Shown here: in pieces, positions 43,586 to 51,990 of the stretch
Layout of the letters: each line of letters starts with the position of its first letter
Position numbering within the stretch: position 1 is the stretch's first letter
NCBI RefSeq assembly: GCF_014697075.1
Contig: NZ_JACJRE010000038.1
Location: forward strand, 1 to 64,000
Direction: 5' to 3'
Source: Tolypothrix sp. FACHB-123
GTDB lineage: Bacteria; Cyanobacteriota; Cyanobacteriia; Cyanobacteriales; Nostocaceae
DNA length: 64,000 nt
Notes under the pieces: generated by a model
Told to the model about the DNA's origin: nothing
Seen by the model: the letters and a program-made list of their open reading frames with translations, nothing else
The model's database searches: none
Program-made: the position numbers and the translations under genes

Positions 43586-44095
43586 ATGCATTTGGGCAAA
43601 ATACTTAAGCTAATTCCCAGAAAATTGAGCCAAATTTTCTGGGATACAGATAAAACTGCAAATTTGCCAATCGATTTACAAACAAATAATCAACAAATCT
43701 TATCAACAATTACTGAAGCAAAAGCAATGATAAATATTTCCATGTTACAACAGGTTCTCCAAGAATTTGTGAGTGGGACATCCCACATTCAAGGTGCAGC
43801 TTTAGTTAGCCCAGATGGTCTAGCCTTAGCTTCTGTATTACCTAGCGAAATGGATGAAGACCGCACCGCAGCTATGTCAGCAGCTATGCTTTCCTTAGGC
43901 GAACGCATAGGTAGTGAATTAGTTAGAGGAACTATTGACCGGATTGTTGTGGAAGGCGAGAAAGGTTTTGGAATTGTTGTGAGTTGTGGCCCCGATGCGG
44001 TTTTATTAGTTTTAGCTAATGCGGCGGTTAAACAGGGTTTATTGTTTCTGGAAATCAAACGTGCTGTGGCTCAAATTGCACCTTTAATGGCTTAG
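43586..44095 (+). CDS. Roadblock/LC7 domain protein (MglB-like)
   Basis: 169 residues. The first about 47 residues are a variable N-terminal extension; the LC7 domain runs from about 50 to 165 (LQQVLQEFVSGTSHIQGAAL, GLALASVLP, ERIGSELVRGTIDRIVVEG, AVLLVLANAAVKQGLLFLEIK). Either ATG at 43586 or MINISML at about 43727 could start it; the former keeps the 25-bp spacing. Roadblock proteins are GAP-like partners of MglA-type GTPases. It follows the GTPase in an operon; the protoglobin gene lies 254 bp downstream. Confidence 0.85.
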   Translation: MHLGKILKLIPRKLSQIFWDTDKTANLPIDLQTNNQQILSTITEAKAMINISMLQQVLQEFVSGTSHIQGAALVSPDGLALASVLPSEMDEDRTAAMSAAMLSLGERIGSELVRGTIDRIVVEGEKGFGIVVSCGPDAVLLVLANAAVKQGLLFLEIKRAVAQIAPLMA

Positions 44096-44228
44096 ATTTA
44101 AGCTCAGTTTGTTGTCCTCATTCCCATGAGGTAGAAAAGATTTTTATCTATCGGTAATATCCGTCTAAATCTTTAGTGTACTATGGCAGAAAAATTCTGA
44201 AAATTCCAGGATTATTTAGAGCTTAATT

Positions 44229-44281
44229 TATAAATTGTGAATTCTCTTAATAGTTCTCAATTGCAGAGTTCACAATTTATA
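44229..44281. promoter_or_regulatory. 13-bp inverted repeat before the protoglobin gene
   Basis: TATAAATTGTGAA (44229-44241) and TTCACAATTTATA (44269-44281) are exact complements with a 27-nt loop, ending 68 bp before the protoglobin start. It could be the terminator of the GTPase-Roadblock operon or a protein-binding operator. Confidence 0.5.
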
Positions 44282-44349
44282 GATTCTTCATGCTTACTTT
44301 GAATATCCCATCTTATCCAGCATTAGTTGATTTTTAGGAAATCTGAATC

Positions 44350-44904
44350 ATGTCTTTAGATCCACATACTTTCATGGCTACCTTAGAAAAGCGTATTGGT
44401 TTGACAACTGAGGATAGAGAATTACTGAAATCTGAAGCAGATTGGGGTTTAGAAGCAGCTTCAGAGATGGCGGATCATTTTTATGCTTACTTGGGACGAG
44501 ATGCAGAAATGAATGCAATTTTACATGCGAGTAACGAGCGAATGCATCGTCTCCATGAAACTTTTATTCAATGGTTTCATGAAATGTTTACAGGTATGGA
44601 TAATTGGGGTAATGCTTATGCAGAAAGGCGCTGGAAAATTGGTCTAGTTCATGTCCGCCTCGGTATTGGGCCTCAACATGTTGTCCCCGCAATGGCGACA
44701 GTAATATATGAGGTGGGTAAGCGACTAACAAAAGATGGTAAAAGTGCAAACCTTAAAGATGCTCTTAGCCGGATGTGTATGATTGATTTGGCATTTATTG
44801 AGCAAGCTTATATCGAAGTATCTTCATCTGCGGTTTTGCGCGAAACAGGTTGGTCAGAAGGGTTATTTAAGCGCTTGATTGTGAGCGGTGCAAAAGCTAT
44901 GTAA
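44350..44904 (+). CDS. Protoglobin-like single-domain heme protein
   Basis: 184 residues. It resembles protoglobins and globin-coupled-sensor globin domains. The likely heme-proximal His lies in WKIGLVHVRLGIGPQHVVPA (about 97-116), preceded by an aromatic stretch QWFHEMFTGMDNW. It stands alone without an output domain. It may sense or bind O2, NO or CO. It lies directly after the GTPase-Roadblock pair. Start chosen at the ATG at 44350. Confidence 0.8.
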   Translation: MSLDPHTFMATLEKRIGLTTEDRELLKSEADWGLEAASEMADHFYAYLGRDAEMNAILHASNERMHRLHETFIQWFHEMFTGMDNWGNAYAERRWKIGLVHVRLGIGPQHVVPAMATVIYEVGKRLTKDGKSANLKDALSRMCMIDLAFIEQAYIEVSSSAVLRETGWSEGLFKRLIVSGAKAM

Positions 44905-44949
44905 AAGCAGATATGGAAAAATTTTTTACAATAGCTAAATTTTTATTAG

Positions 44950-45081
44950 CAATTAGAACAGGCAACTGGAAAGCGATTTGTCGGACAACATAAGGAATCT
45001 GTGCTACGTGGTGGTAGTCACGATGTATTTGAGTTTACAGAATTGAGTAGTAATAAAAAATTAGGCATAGTACATAAATAA
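44950..45081 (+). pseudogene. Short coding remnant, 43 codons
   Basis: A frame without a start reads QLEQATGKRFVGQHKESVLR then GGSHDVFEFTELSSNKKLGIVHK and ends at TAA 45079-45081. Its composition is protein-like and polar, so it may be the tail of a decayed gene. A stop lies directly upstream in frame. I do not recognise the family. Confidence 0.4.
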
Positions 45082-45113
45082 ATATTATTGATAGACTATG
45101 CCTAATTGCAAAA

Positions 45114-45521
45114 TTAAATTTCGGCGGGTAAAGGTTGCCAAACTTCGCCATATTTGTCTTTAAGAGCTTGCCAAGTTTCTACTTGGCCTGGTTCATATTC
45201 TCCAGGCTTACCCCATTGCAAAAAGAAACTTAAGGCTGTTTCTTGTTTCTCATCTAAAAAGCGGATAGCGTAGGTTGTAAAATTACCTCTTTTCGCTTCA
45301 CCAGTTTCAAATTTCACTTGCGTAATTTTGTCCATATTCAAATGAAATTCAAAATTTTCGGTATGCATATTGGCATATTTACCCTTATTAGGTAACTCTG
45401 CATAAAATAGCTTTTCTAGCTTGCTTCTAACTTCTAATACACCAGCGCTGCTAGTGACAATTAAACGCAAAGTTCCTAAGTTTTCGCAAGCTGTTAAAAA
45501 TTCTTTTAAAGTAGTAGTCAT
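45114..45521 (-). CDS. Possible ChuX/HutX-like heme-handling protein
   Basis: 135 residues. The pattern LRLIVTSSAGVLEVRSKLE, NFEFHLNMDKITQVKFETGE, FTTYAIRFLDE, ALSFFLQWGK resembles the ChuX/HutX heme carrier-like fold, where F-H-L and the following strand contribute to heme binding. The resemblance is by eye. It is convergent with the protoglobin and lies beside it, so heme relevance is plausible. No signal peptide, so it is cytoplasmic. Confidence 0.5.
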   Translation of the reverse strand: MTTTLKEFLTACENLGTLRLIVTSSAGVLEVRSKLEKLFYAELPNKGKYANMHTENFEFHLNMDKITQVKFETGEAKRGNFTTYAIRFLDEKQETALSFFLQWGKPGEYEPGQVETWQALKDKYGEVWQPLPAEI

Positions 45522-45652
45522 TTGTCATTTGTCCTTTATCATTTGTCATTGGTGAACCAGTGTGCTCTTGGGGGTTTCCCCCATGAACAACTGGTGAACC
45601 CGAAGGGTCATTGGTCATTTGTGCTGAGAGATTAAGCAATAAATGACTAATA

Positions 45653-46606
45653 CTATTTTTCGTATTGTTCGTAAGCAGCGACGATGCGTTGAACTAGGGG
45701 ATGACGCACGACATCTTTTTGCGAAAATTCACAAAAAGCAATACCTTCAACGTTTTTTAAGACATGTAAGGCTACGGCTAAACCTGATTGTTGGTTGATT
45801 GGTAAATCGGTTTGTGTCATGTCACCTGTAATTACCATACGCGAACGGAAGCCCAATCGCGTCAATACCATTTTGATTTGGGCGGGTGTGGTATTTTGCG
45901 CTTCATCGACAATCACAAAGGCATTATTGAGGGTGCGTCCCCGCATATAAGCTAGTGGTGCGACTTCAATCACACCCCGTTCCATTAAATTGGGGACTTT
46001 TTCCGGGTCGATAAATTCATTAATCGCATCGTAAAGGGGGCGGAGATAAGGATTGACCTTCTGCTGTAAATCTCCGGGTAAAAAGCCGAGTTTTTCGCCA
46101 GCTTCGACGGCGGGACGAGTTAAAATTAGCTTTTCAAATTGGTTAGCGAGGAGTGCTTGAACGGCGACAACGACAGCAAGAAAGGTTTTACCAGTCCCCG
46201 CAGGCCCGGTACAGAAAACTAAGTCACGCTTGCGGAGAACATCGATGTATTGACGCTGACGAAAGGTTTTAGCGCGAATTTCTTCACCCCGGCGAGTTCT
46301 GGCGAGGATATCGCGCTGTAAGTCTTGTAGTTCGCCTTCGCGATGGGTATCTAAAGCTTGGCGGGCTGTGGAAATATCCGCACTGGAGATAGTATTACCT
46401 TTAATCCAGATTTCTTCTAGCGATCGCACTAATCGCGATGCTAAATCAACTTGTTTGGGTGTTCCCGAAATATGTAAGTCCTGTCCGCGTAATACCAAGC
46501 TGGCCCCTGTTTGCTGGGATAAAAGTTTGAGGTTTTCTTCTCCATCTCCAGCAAGAGCGATCGCACTTGGAATGTTCGGCAGCTCAATTTTATAGGCCTC
46601 TGCCAT
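45653..46606 (-). CDS. phoH: PhoH-family ATPase
   Basis: 317 residues, full length. An N-terminal KH-like region (about 10-80) precedes the RecA-like PhoH domain: FCTGPAGTGKTFLAVVVAV (Walker A, about 135), LTRPAVEAGEKLGFLPGDL, EVAPLAYMRGRTLNNAFVIVDEAQN (Walker B) and VITGDMTQTDLP. PhoH proteins are predicted to be nucleic-acid-acting ATPases associated with RNA processing (YbeZ type). In cyanobacteria they are often near translation genes; rpsU lies upstream here. Confidence 0.9.
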   Translation of the reverse strand: MAEAYKIELPNIPSAIALAGDGEENLKLLSQQTGASLVLRGQDLHISGTPKQVDLASRLVRSLEEIWIKGNTISSADISTARQALDTHREGELQDLQRDILARTRRGEEIRAKTFRQRQYIDVLRKRDLVFCTGPAGTGKTFLAVVVAVQALLANQFEKLILTRPAVEAGEKLGFLPGDLQQKVNPYLRPLYDAINEFIDPEKVPNLMERGVIEVAPLAYMRGRTLNNAFVIVDEAQNTTPAQIKMVLTRLGFRSRMVITGDMTQTDLPINQQSGLAVALHVLKNVEGIAFCEFSQKDVVRHPLVQRIVAAYEQYEK

Positions 46607-46918
46607 AGTATTTTTTAATATGTGAACAGTATTTTTGAGATTTCAGCAAAACTATTACAAATTTTATTTTTTAATTATAAAATTCTCTTTTTTATGCATG
46701 AATCATTGGTCATTGGTCATTGATCATTTGTCATTTGTTTCGCTAACCCCTAGCCCCTAACTCCTAGCCTCTAGTCTCTAACCCCTATTCAAGGAGAAAA
46801 GTAGAGATACGATGAATCACATCTCTACTTTTAGTAGGTTTGCTATCAAATAGTTTCAAACCCTAACTTAGATAGTTAATGTATATTAACCACATTTAGC
46901 AAAGACGCTACTTTGAAT
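46607..46918. other. Spacer with heptamer repeats and rpsU terminator
   Basis: It contains CATTGGT repeats (46703-46738), CTAACCCCTAGCCC repeats (46743-46790) and hairpin AAAAGTAGAGAT/ATCTCTACTTTT (46797-46808/46821-46832). No gene is seen. Confidence 0.6.
46797..46832 (-). terminator. Terminator downstream of rpsU
   Basis: AAAAGTAGAGAT at 46797-46808 pairs exactly with ATCTCTACTTTT at 46821-46832 (12-nt loop). It lies about 87 bp beyond the rpsU stop on the minus strand and ends in TTTT. Confidence 0.65.
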
Positions 46919-47095
46919 TTAGTAGCGGACACCTTTGCGTGCGGCTTCCTCTTTACGCTTGCGTCGTAAACTAGGCTTTTCGTAACGTTCCCGGCGTCTC
47001 ACTTCTGACAAAATGCCGGCTTTTTGAATTTTCTTTTTAAAACGTCTCAACGCTGAGTCTATTGACTCATTTTCACCTAAACGAACTTCAGCCAC
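46919..47095 (-). CDS. rpsU: 30S ribosomal protein S21
   Basis: 58 residues from a GTG start at 47095, giving [39 protein letters not shown] and [19 protein letters not shown] in sequence. AGGAGGT lies 13 bases upstream on the minus strand and decides the start. S21 binds the 30S subunit platform. The basic C-terminus and length match cyanobacterial S21. It is too short for many gene callers and should not be missed. Confidence 0.95.
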   Translation of the reverse strand: MAEVRLGENESIDSALRRFKKKIQKAGILSEVRRRERYEKPSLRRKRKEEAARKGVRY

Positions 47096-47323
47096 TCCCT
47101 GGTTTCACCTCCTGACAGAGATTGCTCAGAGTTTAATATGATTATCGCTAACTATAAGCAGTATGGCGATCGCTCTTCTTGATGGGAAACACCCATTAAT
47201 TAATCAAGCAATGGCTCACACTACTGATGCCAGAGTACCAAATTTGGCGTTTTTTAACCATTCCTATCGGCCAGAATGTCTGAGCGGATAATAAACCGCC
47301 CAGACTGGCTATGAAGTTTGAAC

Positions 47324-47761
47324 CTAGCGGGTGCGGGGTTTGGCGATTGGTCTGGGGCCGTTTCCGTTTCCACGTCGTTCTCTTGATTTGGGTGGCGGTA
47401 ATCGCTCTTCCCTATCTTCATCAAAAGATGCGCCTTCCCGTGAGGCGCTGCTGCCATAGATATCCAGATATACTGATTGTCCAGCCACTTCGGCCGCTGC
47501 GGCAATTACTGTACGAATCGCCTGAATATTGCGTCCTCCCCGACCAAACACTTTGCCTTTATCTGTGCTGTCAAAGGCGATGCGAATCCAAGCCTTGTTG
47601 AGGCTTTGGGAAATCTCACAATCAACGCTTAAAGACTCTGGAGATTCTAAAAACGGCTGTACTAAAAACCTCACCAACCCCTCGTAATTGGGGCTGGCTG
47701 AGGAGGATTGGTTTCCGATACTATGATGCGGCTGTTGTGGCACTGACCTGTTCAAAAACAT
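47324..47761 (-). CDS. KH-domain RNA-binding protein (KhpA-like)
   Basis: 145 residues. A single KH-like domain (about 25-105) has the [19 protein letters not shown] start and the core [19 protein letters not shown] (GxxG = GRGG). The C-terminal about 40 residues are Arg/Pro-rich and disordered ([17 protein letters not shown]). KhpA proteins bind RNA and sit beside rpsP in many bacteria. Its start overlaps the rpsP end by 41 bp, consistent with translational coupling. Confidence 0.85.
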   Translation of the reverse strand: MFLNRSVPQQPHHSIGNQSSSASPNYEGLVRFLVQPFLESPESLSVDCEISQSLNKAWIRIAFDSTDKGKVFGRGGRNIQAIRTVIAAAAEVAGQSVYLDIYGSSASREGASFDEDREERLPPPKSRERRGNGNGPRPIAKPRTR

Positions 47762-47984
47762 TGGCTTTTACTAGGATGCGACGAACGGTGTCAGTTGGTT
47801 GAGCACCTTGTTGGAGTCGCTTGACGATTCCGGGAACGTCCAATCTTACTTCATCTGTTCTGGGGTTATAAAATCCCAGTTCTTCTAAGGGACGACCATC
47901 GCGGCGAGCGAGGCTGTTAATAGCTATGATGCGGTAACTCGCTTCCCGCTTTTTACCGTATCGCTTCAAGCGCAGTTTGATCAT
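47721..47984 (-). CDS. rpsP: 30S ribosomal protein S16
   Basis: 87 residues starting [20 protein letters not shown], with [20 protein letters not shown] and [16 protein letters not shown]: a complete S16. It assembles into the 30S subunit. It is followed, with overlap, by the KH protein and preceded about 300 bp upstream by ffh, all on the minus strand. Confidence 0.95.
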   Translation of the reverse strand: MIKLRLKRYGKKREASYRIIAINSLARRDGRPLEELGFYNPRTDEVRLDVPGIVKRLQQGAQPTDTVRRILVKANVFEQVSATTAAS

Positions 47985-48284
47985 GATTGAAAAATCGTTC
48001 TCCTGTTTTGTAGATTTCAGTTGAAAGTAGGTGCCGTTTTGTGGAGGTCAAAAGTCCATATTCCAAAGTTAAAAGACTTTGTTTATCTGTATTTTTCAAC
48101 CTTTGAGAGCTTGCAACTTAGCTTTGGCTGTTGCCACTAAATTGAGGCTCAACTTCTTTTAGGCACAATTTTCCATCCTGGAATGCTAATTTTAGCACTT
48201 GCTGGGTATGAACTGCTATTTGTTATTGGTCAGTTGTCAATAGTCAGTGGTCAGTTGTTTTGGTTGTTGACTGTTGACTGTTAA
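47985..48284. other. 300-bp spacer between rpsP and ffh
   Basis: It contains the GTCAGTT/TTGACTG repeat (48225-48286), whose end touches the ffh stop. No gene is seen; the rpsP promoter is expected here. Confidence 0.5.
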
Positions 48285-48286
48285 CT
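48225..48286. repeat. GTCAGTT/GTTGACT heptamer repeats
   Basis: Degenerate heptamer units (GTCAGTT, GTCAATA, TTGACTG) run up to the ffh stop codon at 48285-48287. Confidence 0.75.
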
Positions 48287-49748
48287 AAAGATTCCCGAAG
48301 CCTTTCTTTTTCTTCTCTTTCTTTTTCTTTTTCGCTGCTGCGCCAGGATTGTTTCCGCTATAACCTCGCCAACCTGGAGCTGGGGGACGATTACCTCCGC
48401 CGGCGAAGGCGTTACCCATACCGCCAAACATTCCGGGCATACCAGGGAATTGACCTTGACCCATTTGTTGCATGAGCGATCGCATTTTTTGGAAATCAGC
48501 GACAAGTTTGCTCACATCTGCTTCTTTATAGCCAGATCCTGTAGCAATCCGGCGTCTGCGGCTGGGAGAACTAGCTAATAAATCGGGGTCGCGTCTTTCT
48601 TGGCGAGTCATGGAGTTAATCATCGCTTCACAGCGTTTTAGCTGGGTTTCTCCATGTTTTAGTTGGTCGTCAGAAAGCTTGTTCATCCCTGGAATCATTT
48701 TGATGATTCCACCTAGCGATCCCATGTTTTTCAGCAGGCGCAATTGCTTGAGAAAGTCGGTAAAGTCAAACTTGGCTGAGAGGATTTTCTCCTGCATTTG
48801 CTCTGCATCTGCCAAGTCAATTTCTTCTTGGGCTTTTTCCACTAAGGTGAGGACATCGCCCATACCCAAAATCCGCGATGCCATGCGGTCTGGGTAAAAT
48901 GGTTGCAGCGCTTCGACTTTTTCACCAACACCGACAAACTTAATCGGCGCACCAGAAATTTGTCTGACGGATAGTGCAGCACCACCTCGGCTATCACCAT
49001 CCATTTTGGTAAGAATTGCACCAGTAATCCCAATTTCTTCATGGAAGGTGCGGGTCAAATTTGCGGCTTCTTGACCAGTCATCGAGTCCACAACCAACAA
49101 GGTTTCGTGGGGTTGGACTGTTTGTTTAATTGTGGCTAATTCTGCCATCATATCTGCGTCTATTTGCAGACGACCAGCAGTATCAATAATTACTGTGTTT
49201 ATGCCTTCTGCTTTAGCGCGTTCTACGCCTTGGCGGGCAATTTCTACGGGATCTGCATCGCTTCCCAGTTCAAATACTGGTACTTCAATTTGTTTACCTA
49301 AGGTAATTAACTGATCGATCGCGGCTGGACGATATATGTCTGTAGCTACTAACAAACAGCTGCGATTTAATTTCCGCAGATGCAAAGCTAACTTAGCTGT
49401 TGCAGTGGTTTTACCAGTACCCTGCAATCCAGCCATGAGGACAATGGTAGTTTCTCCCTCGACTTCTACCAAGGGGACATTTTCTTCCCCCATCACCTGA
49501 ACTAGTTCATCGTAAACAATTTTTATGAACTGTTGGTCAGGGCGCACGCCAGCGATTACCTCAGATCCCTGTGCTTTGGCTTCGACTTCACTAATAAAAT
49601 CTTTAACTACCTGGAGGTTAACATCTGCTTCCAACAAAGCGCGGCGAACCTCGCGCAAAGCATCTTGAATGTTGGACTGGGAAATTTTATCCTGTCCCCG
49701 TAGTTTCTTCCAGGCAGATTCTAAACGATCGGCTAATGCATCAAACAT
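48285..49748 (-). CDS. ffh: Signal recognition particle protein Ffh (SRP54)
   Basis: 487 residues. N-terminal helical bundle, then a GTPase with G1 GLQGTGKTTATAKLAL, DTAGRLQID and TKMDGDSRGGAAL. The methionine-rich M domain binds 4.5S RNA and signal peptides, and a Gly/Met-rich region and Lys-rich tail (KKKKKEKKKKGF) end the protein. It delivers nascent membrane and secreted proteins to the translocon via FtsY. Full length. Heptamer repeats start at its stop. Confidence 0.95.
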   Translation of the reverse strand: MFDALADRLESAWKKLRGQDKISQSNIQDALREVRRALLEADVNLQVVKDFISEVEAKAQGSEVIAGVRPDQQFIKIVYDELVQVMGEENVPLVEVEGETTIVLMAGLQGTGKTTATAKLALHLRKLNRSCLLVATDIYRPAAIDQLITLGKQIEVPVFELGSDADPVEIARQGVERAKAEGINTVIIDTAGRLQIDADMMAELATIKQTVQPHETLLVVDSMTGQEAANLTRTFHEEIGITGAILTKMDGDSRGGAALSVRQISGAPIKFVGVGEKVEALQPFYPDRMASRILGMGDVLTLVEKAQEEIDLADAEQMQEKILSAKFDFTDFLKQLRLLKNMGSLGGIIKMIPGMNKLSDDQLKHGETQLKRCEAMINSMTRQERRDPDLLASSPSRRRRIATGSGYKEADVSKLVADFQKMRSLMQQMGQGQFPGMPGMFGGMGNAFAGGGNRPPAPGWRGYSGNNPGAAAKKKKKEKKKKGFGNL

Positions 49749-49857
49749 AATTTCGATTACAGGTAGTGAGGCAGTAGAAATTTTGAGTAGAGTTTAAACG
49801 TGCTATTTACCAGCTTAGTAGTTTTCCTTGCGACTTGAGCAACCTGATACGTATCTC

Positions 49858-49920
49858 TAGGGGCTAGGGGTTAGGGGTTAGGAGGATAAATGACCAATGA
49901 CTATTGACTATTGACTAATT
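49858..49920. repeat. Heptamer repeats that run into the pepP stop codon
   Basis: TAGGGGC/TAGGGGT units (49858-49885) are followed by CTATTGA units (49889-49920). The pepP stop TAG (49903-49901) and its last codons lie within the second repeat. Confidence 0.75.
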
Positions 49921-51286
49921 GTTCTATGGTATCGGCATCATTTGGTAATGCAGCCGTTAAAACTTCGCTGCCTTCTGCTGTAACTAATACATCGTCTTCG
50001 ATGCGGATTCCTCGGACATCCGCAAATTCCGCTAATCTATCCCAGTTGACTGTGTACTGATATGTTGAGCGATTTTGAGGATTGTTTAAAATTGCTGGAA
50101 CTTGATAAAAACCTGGCTCAATTGTGACTAGCATTCCTGGGCGGAGGGGACGATTTAAACGCAGGTAGCTTAAGCCAAAGCGATCGCTTCTGTTTCTCCC
50201 TTCTTCATACCCTGCTAAATCTCCCAAATCTTCCATATCATGCACATCTAAGCCTAAAAGATGACCGATACCGTGGGGGAAAAATAAAGCATGAATATCT
50301 CTAGATACTAAATCTTCGGCATTTCCTTGTAAAATGCCTAAATTTACTAATCCTTCAGCAATGATTGTGGCTGCTAACAGATGAATCTCGCCATACTCGA
50401 CACCAGGACGGATTTTAGCAATACAAGCATCATGGGCGGCTAGGACAATGTCATAAATATCTCTTTGGGTAGATGAAAATTTCCCAGATACAGGCAAAGT
50501 TCTCGTAATATCCGCCGCCCAGCCTGTTTCAGTTTCCGCACCCACATCGGCTAATAGCAAATCGCCTGGTTGTAAGGGGTGGTGATAATGCTCGTTGTGC
50601 AATACTTCGCCGTGGACTGTGACAATACTGTTGTAGGAAGTAGTCATATTATGGGCGATGATGACTCCTTCCATTGCTCCACGAATTTCTGCTTCCCGTT
50701 TTGCTTGTAACGTGGCGGACATTCCGGCTTTATGGGCTTCTACACTCACAACCGCAGCTTTGCGTAACTCGGCTAACGCGCCTTCGTCGTGGGTGAGGCG
50801 CAAGGATACAACAGCCTTGGCTAACTCTAAATCAATTCCTTGGGGGGGATTTTGCGGTAAAACCCATCGATTTAGCAGTTGGGATTGTTTTGTCCATGTG
50901 GCTGCATCTTGAACTGCGATTGTGGCTGCGTCTGCTACCAAAAACTCTAATTCTGACATTGGTTTCGCACCGTCAGCGCCAATAATTTGGGCGATTTCCT
51001 CACGCTTGGGCATTTCTCCATGCCATAGGGCGCTGCTAGGATGAGGATCGTCCATAAATAACTCTAGCTTCCCTGTTTCTAGGCGAATTGCCGCATTTGG
51101 TAGGTTTAGCCCAGCAAAATAGAGAAAATGACTGCTAGCGCGAAAGGGATAGACATTAGCAGCAAAATTGCGCGGATTACTGCTTCCTGACCAAAGAACT
51201 GCGGGGAAATCTATAATTTGAGCTAGTCTTTGCCGTCTTTGACGTAAGGTATCAATTAAAGAACTTGAGGTGTTAGCGATAAACAT
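49901..51286 (-). CDS. pepP: Xaa-Pro aminopeptidase P
   Basis: 461 residues. The N-terminal creatinase-like domain (about 1-170) is followed by a pita-bread metallopeptidase with the five Mn ligands visible: DVGAETETGWAADITR, HGIGHLLGLDVHD, TIEPGFY and RIEDDVLV. It removes N-terminal residues preceding Pro. Length fits PepP. Its last residues (NSQ) are encoded by a CTATTGA repeat. Cytoplasmic. Confidence 0.93.
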   Translation of the reverse strand: MFIANTSSSLIDTLRQRRQRLAQIIDFPAVLWSGSSNPRNFAANVYPFRASSHFLYFAGLNLPNAAIRLETGKLELFMDDPHPSSALWHGEMPKREEIAQIIGADGAKPMSELEFLVADAATIAVQDAATWTKQSQLLNRWVLPQNPPQGIDLELAKAVVSLRLTHDEGALAELRKAAVVSVEAHKAGMSATLQAKREAEIRGAMEGVIIAHNMTTSYNSIVTVHGEVLHNEHYHHPLQPGDLLLADVGAETETGWAADITRTLPVSGKFSSTQRDIYDIVLAAHDACIAKIRPGVEYGEIHLLAATIIAEGLVNLGILQGNAEDLVSRDIHALFFPHGIGHLLGLDVHDMEDLGDLAGYEEGRNRSDRFGLSYLRLNRPLRPGMLVTIEPGFYQVPAILNNPQNRSTYQYTVNWDRLAEFADVRGIRIEDDVLVTAEGSEVLTAALPNDADTIEQLVNSQ

Positions 51287-51438
51287 ATATAAATTTCGCT
51301 TTTATGCAAATTATGAATTATGAATTATGGCTAAAAAATCTAATATTTCTTGCCCTATATTGATTTGGAGTTTCAGTCAGAAATTTAGTTGTGACTGAAA
51401 CAGTCTGACAAAACCGATTAACTGAGTTCTAATTATTT

Positions 51439-51702
51439 TTAATCATCATCATCTTTGTCATTTTTTCTATTACCTTTTTTGTCATCATCATCGTCATCGT
51501 CATCGTCGTCATTATTCTGATTTGATTCAGACTCTTGGTTAGATTGGTTTTTGTACTGTTCTTTTTGTTGCTCAGTTTGATTGAGTGGGTTTTGAACTTC
51601 ATTAGAGCAGCCGATTAATCCTACAGAAAGTGAGACTAAGTTCATGGCTGCAAAAATGACACCAAGAATTTTCAGATTCAATTGTTTGTTTTGATTTAGC
51701 AT
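51439..51702 (-). CDS. Putative lipoprotein with poly-Asp tail, 87 aa
   Basis: The N-terminus MLNQNKQLNLKILGVIFAAMN leads into a lipobox SVGLIGC (Cys near residue 32), then a Gln/Asn/Ser-rich region (QTEQQKEQYKNQSNQESESN) and a C-terminal run of ten Asp followed by KKGNRKNDKDDDD. It is probably membrane-anchored in the periplasm. Poly-Asp could bind divalent cations such as calcium. No family is recognised. Confidence 0.6.
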   Translation of the reverse strand: MLNQNKQLNLKILGVIFAAMNLVSLSVGLIGCSNEVQNPLNQTEQQKEQYKNQSNQESESNQNNDDDDDDDDDDKKGNRKNDKDDDD

Positions 51703-51990
51703 GGCTCGGAAATCTTAAACTGTAATTTGGCTCATTTTTTAAACATAGACTAAATATGTATTTCAGAACCATTATTTTTCTTGAGCGCTCGCCTGAGTAA
51801 TCATCACTTTATTACCAATAATCGCTGCAAACCCTGTGATTACCCCTTTGCATCTTGTAGTTTATCAAACCTAGTAACTACGATGCTTGACTTATTTGAC
51901 TCGATTGTACGGAAAATAGGCTCGGCAAATGTATCCTTTTTTATATTAAGTTGTTAAAGGCGATCGCAGTCTAAATACAAGGGTGATGCT

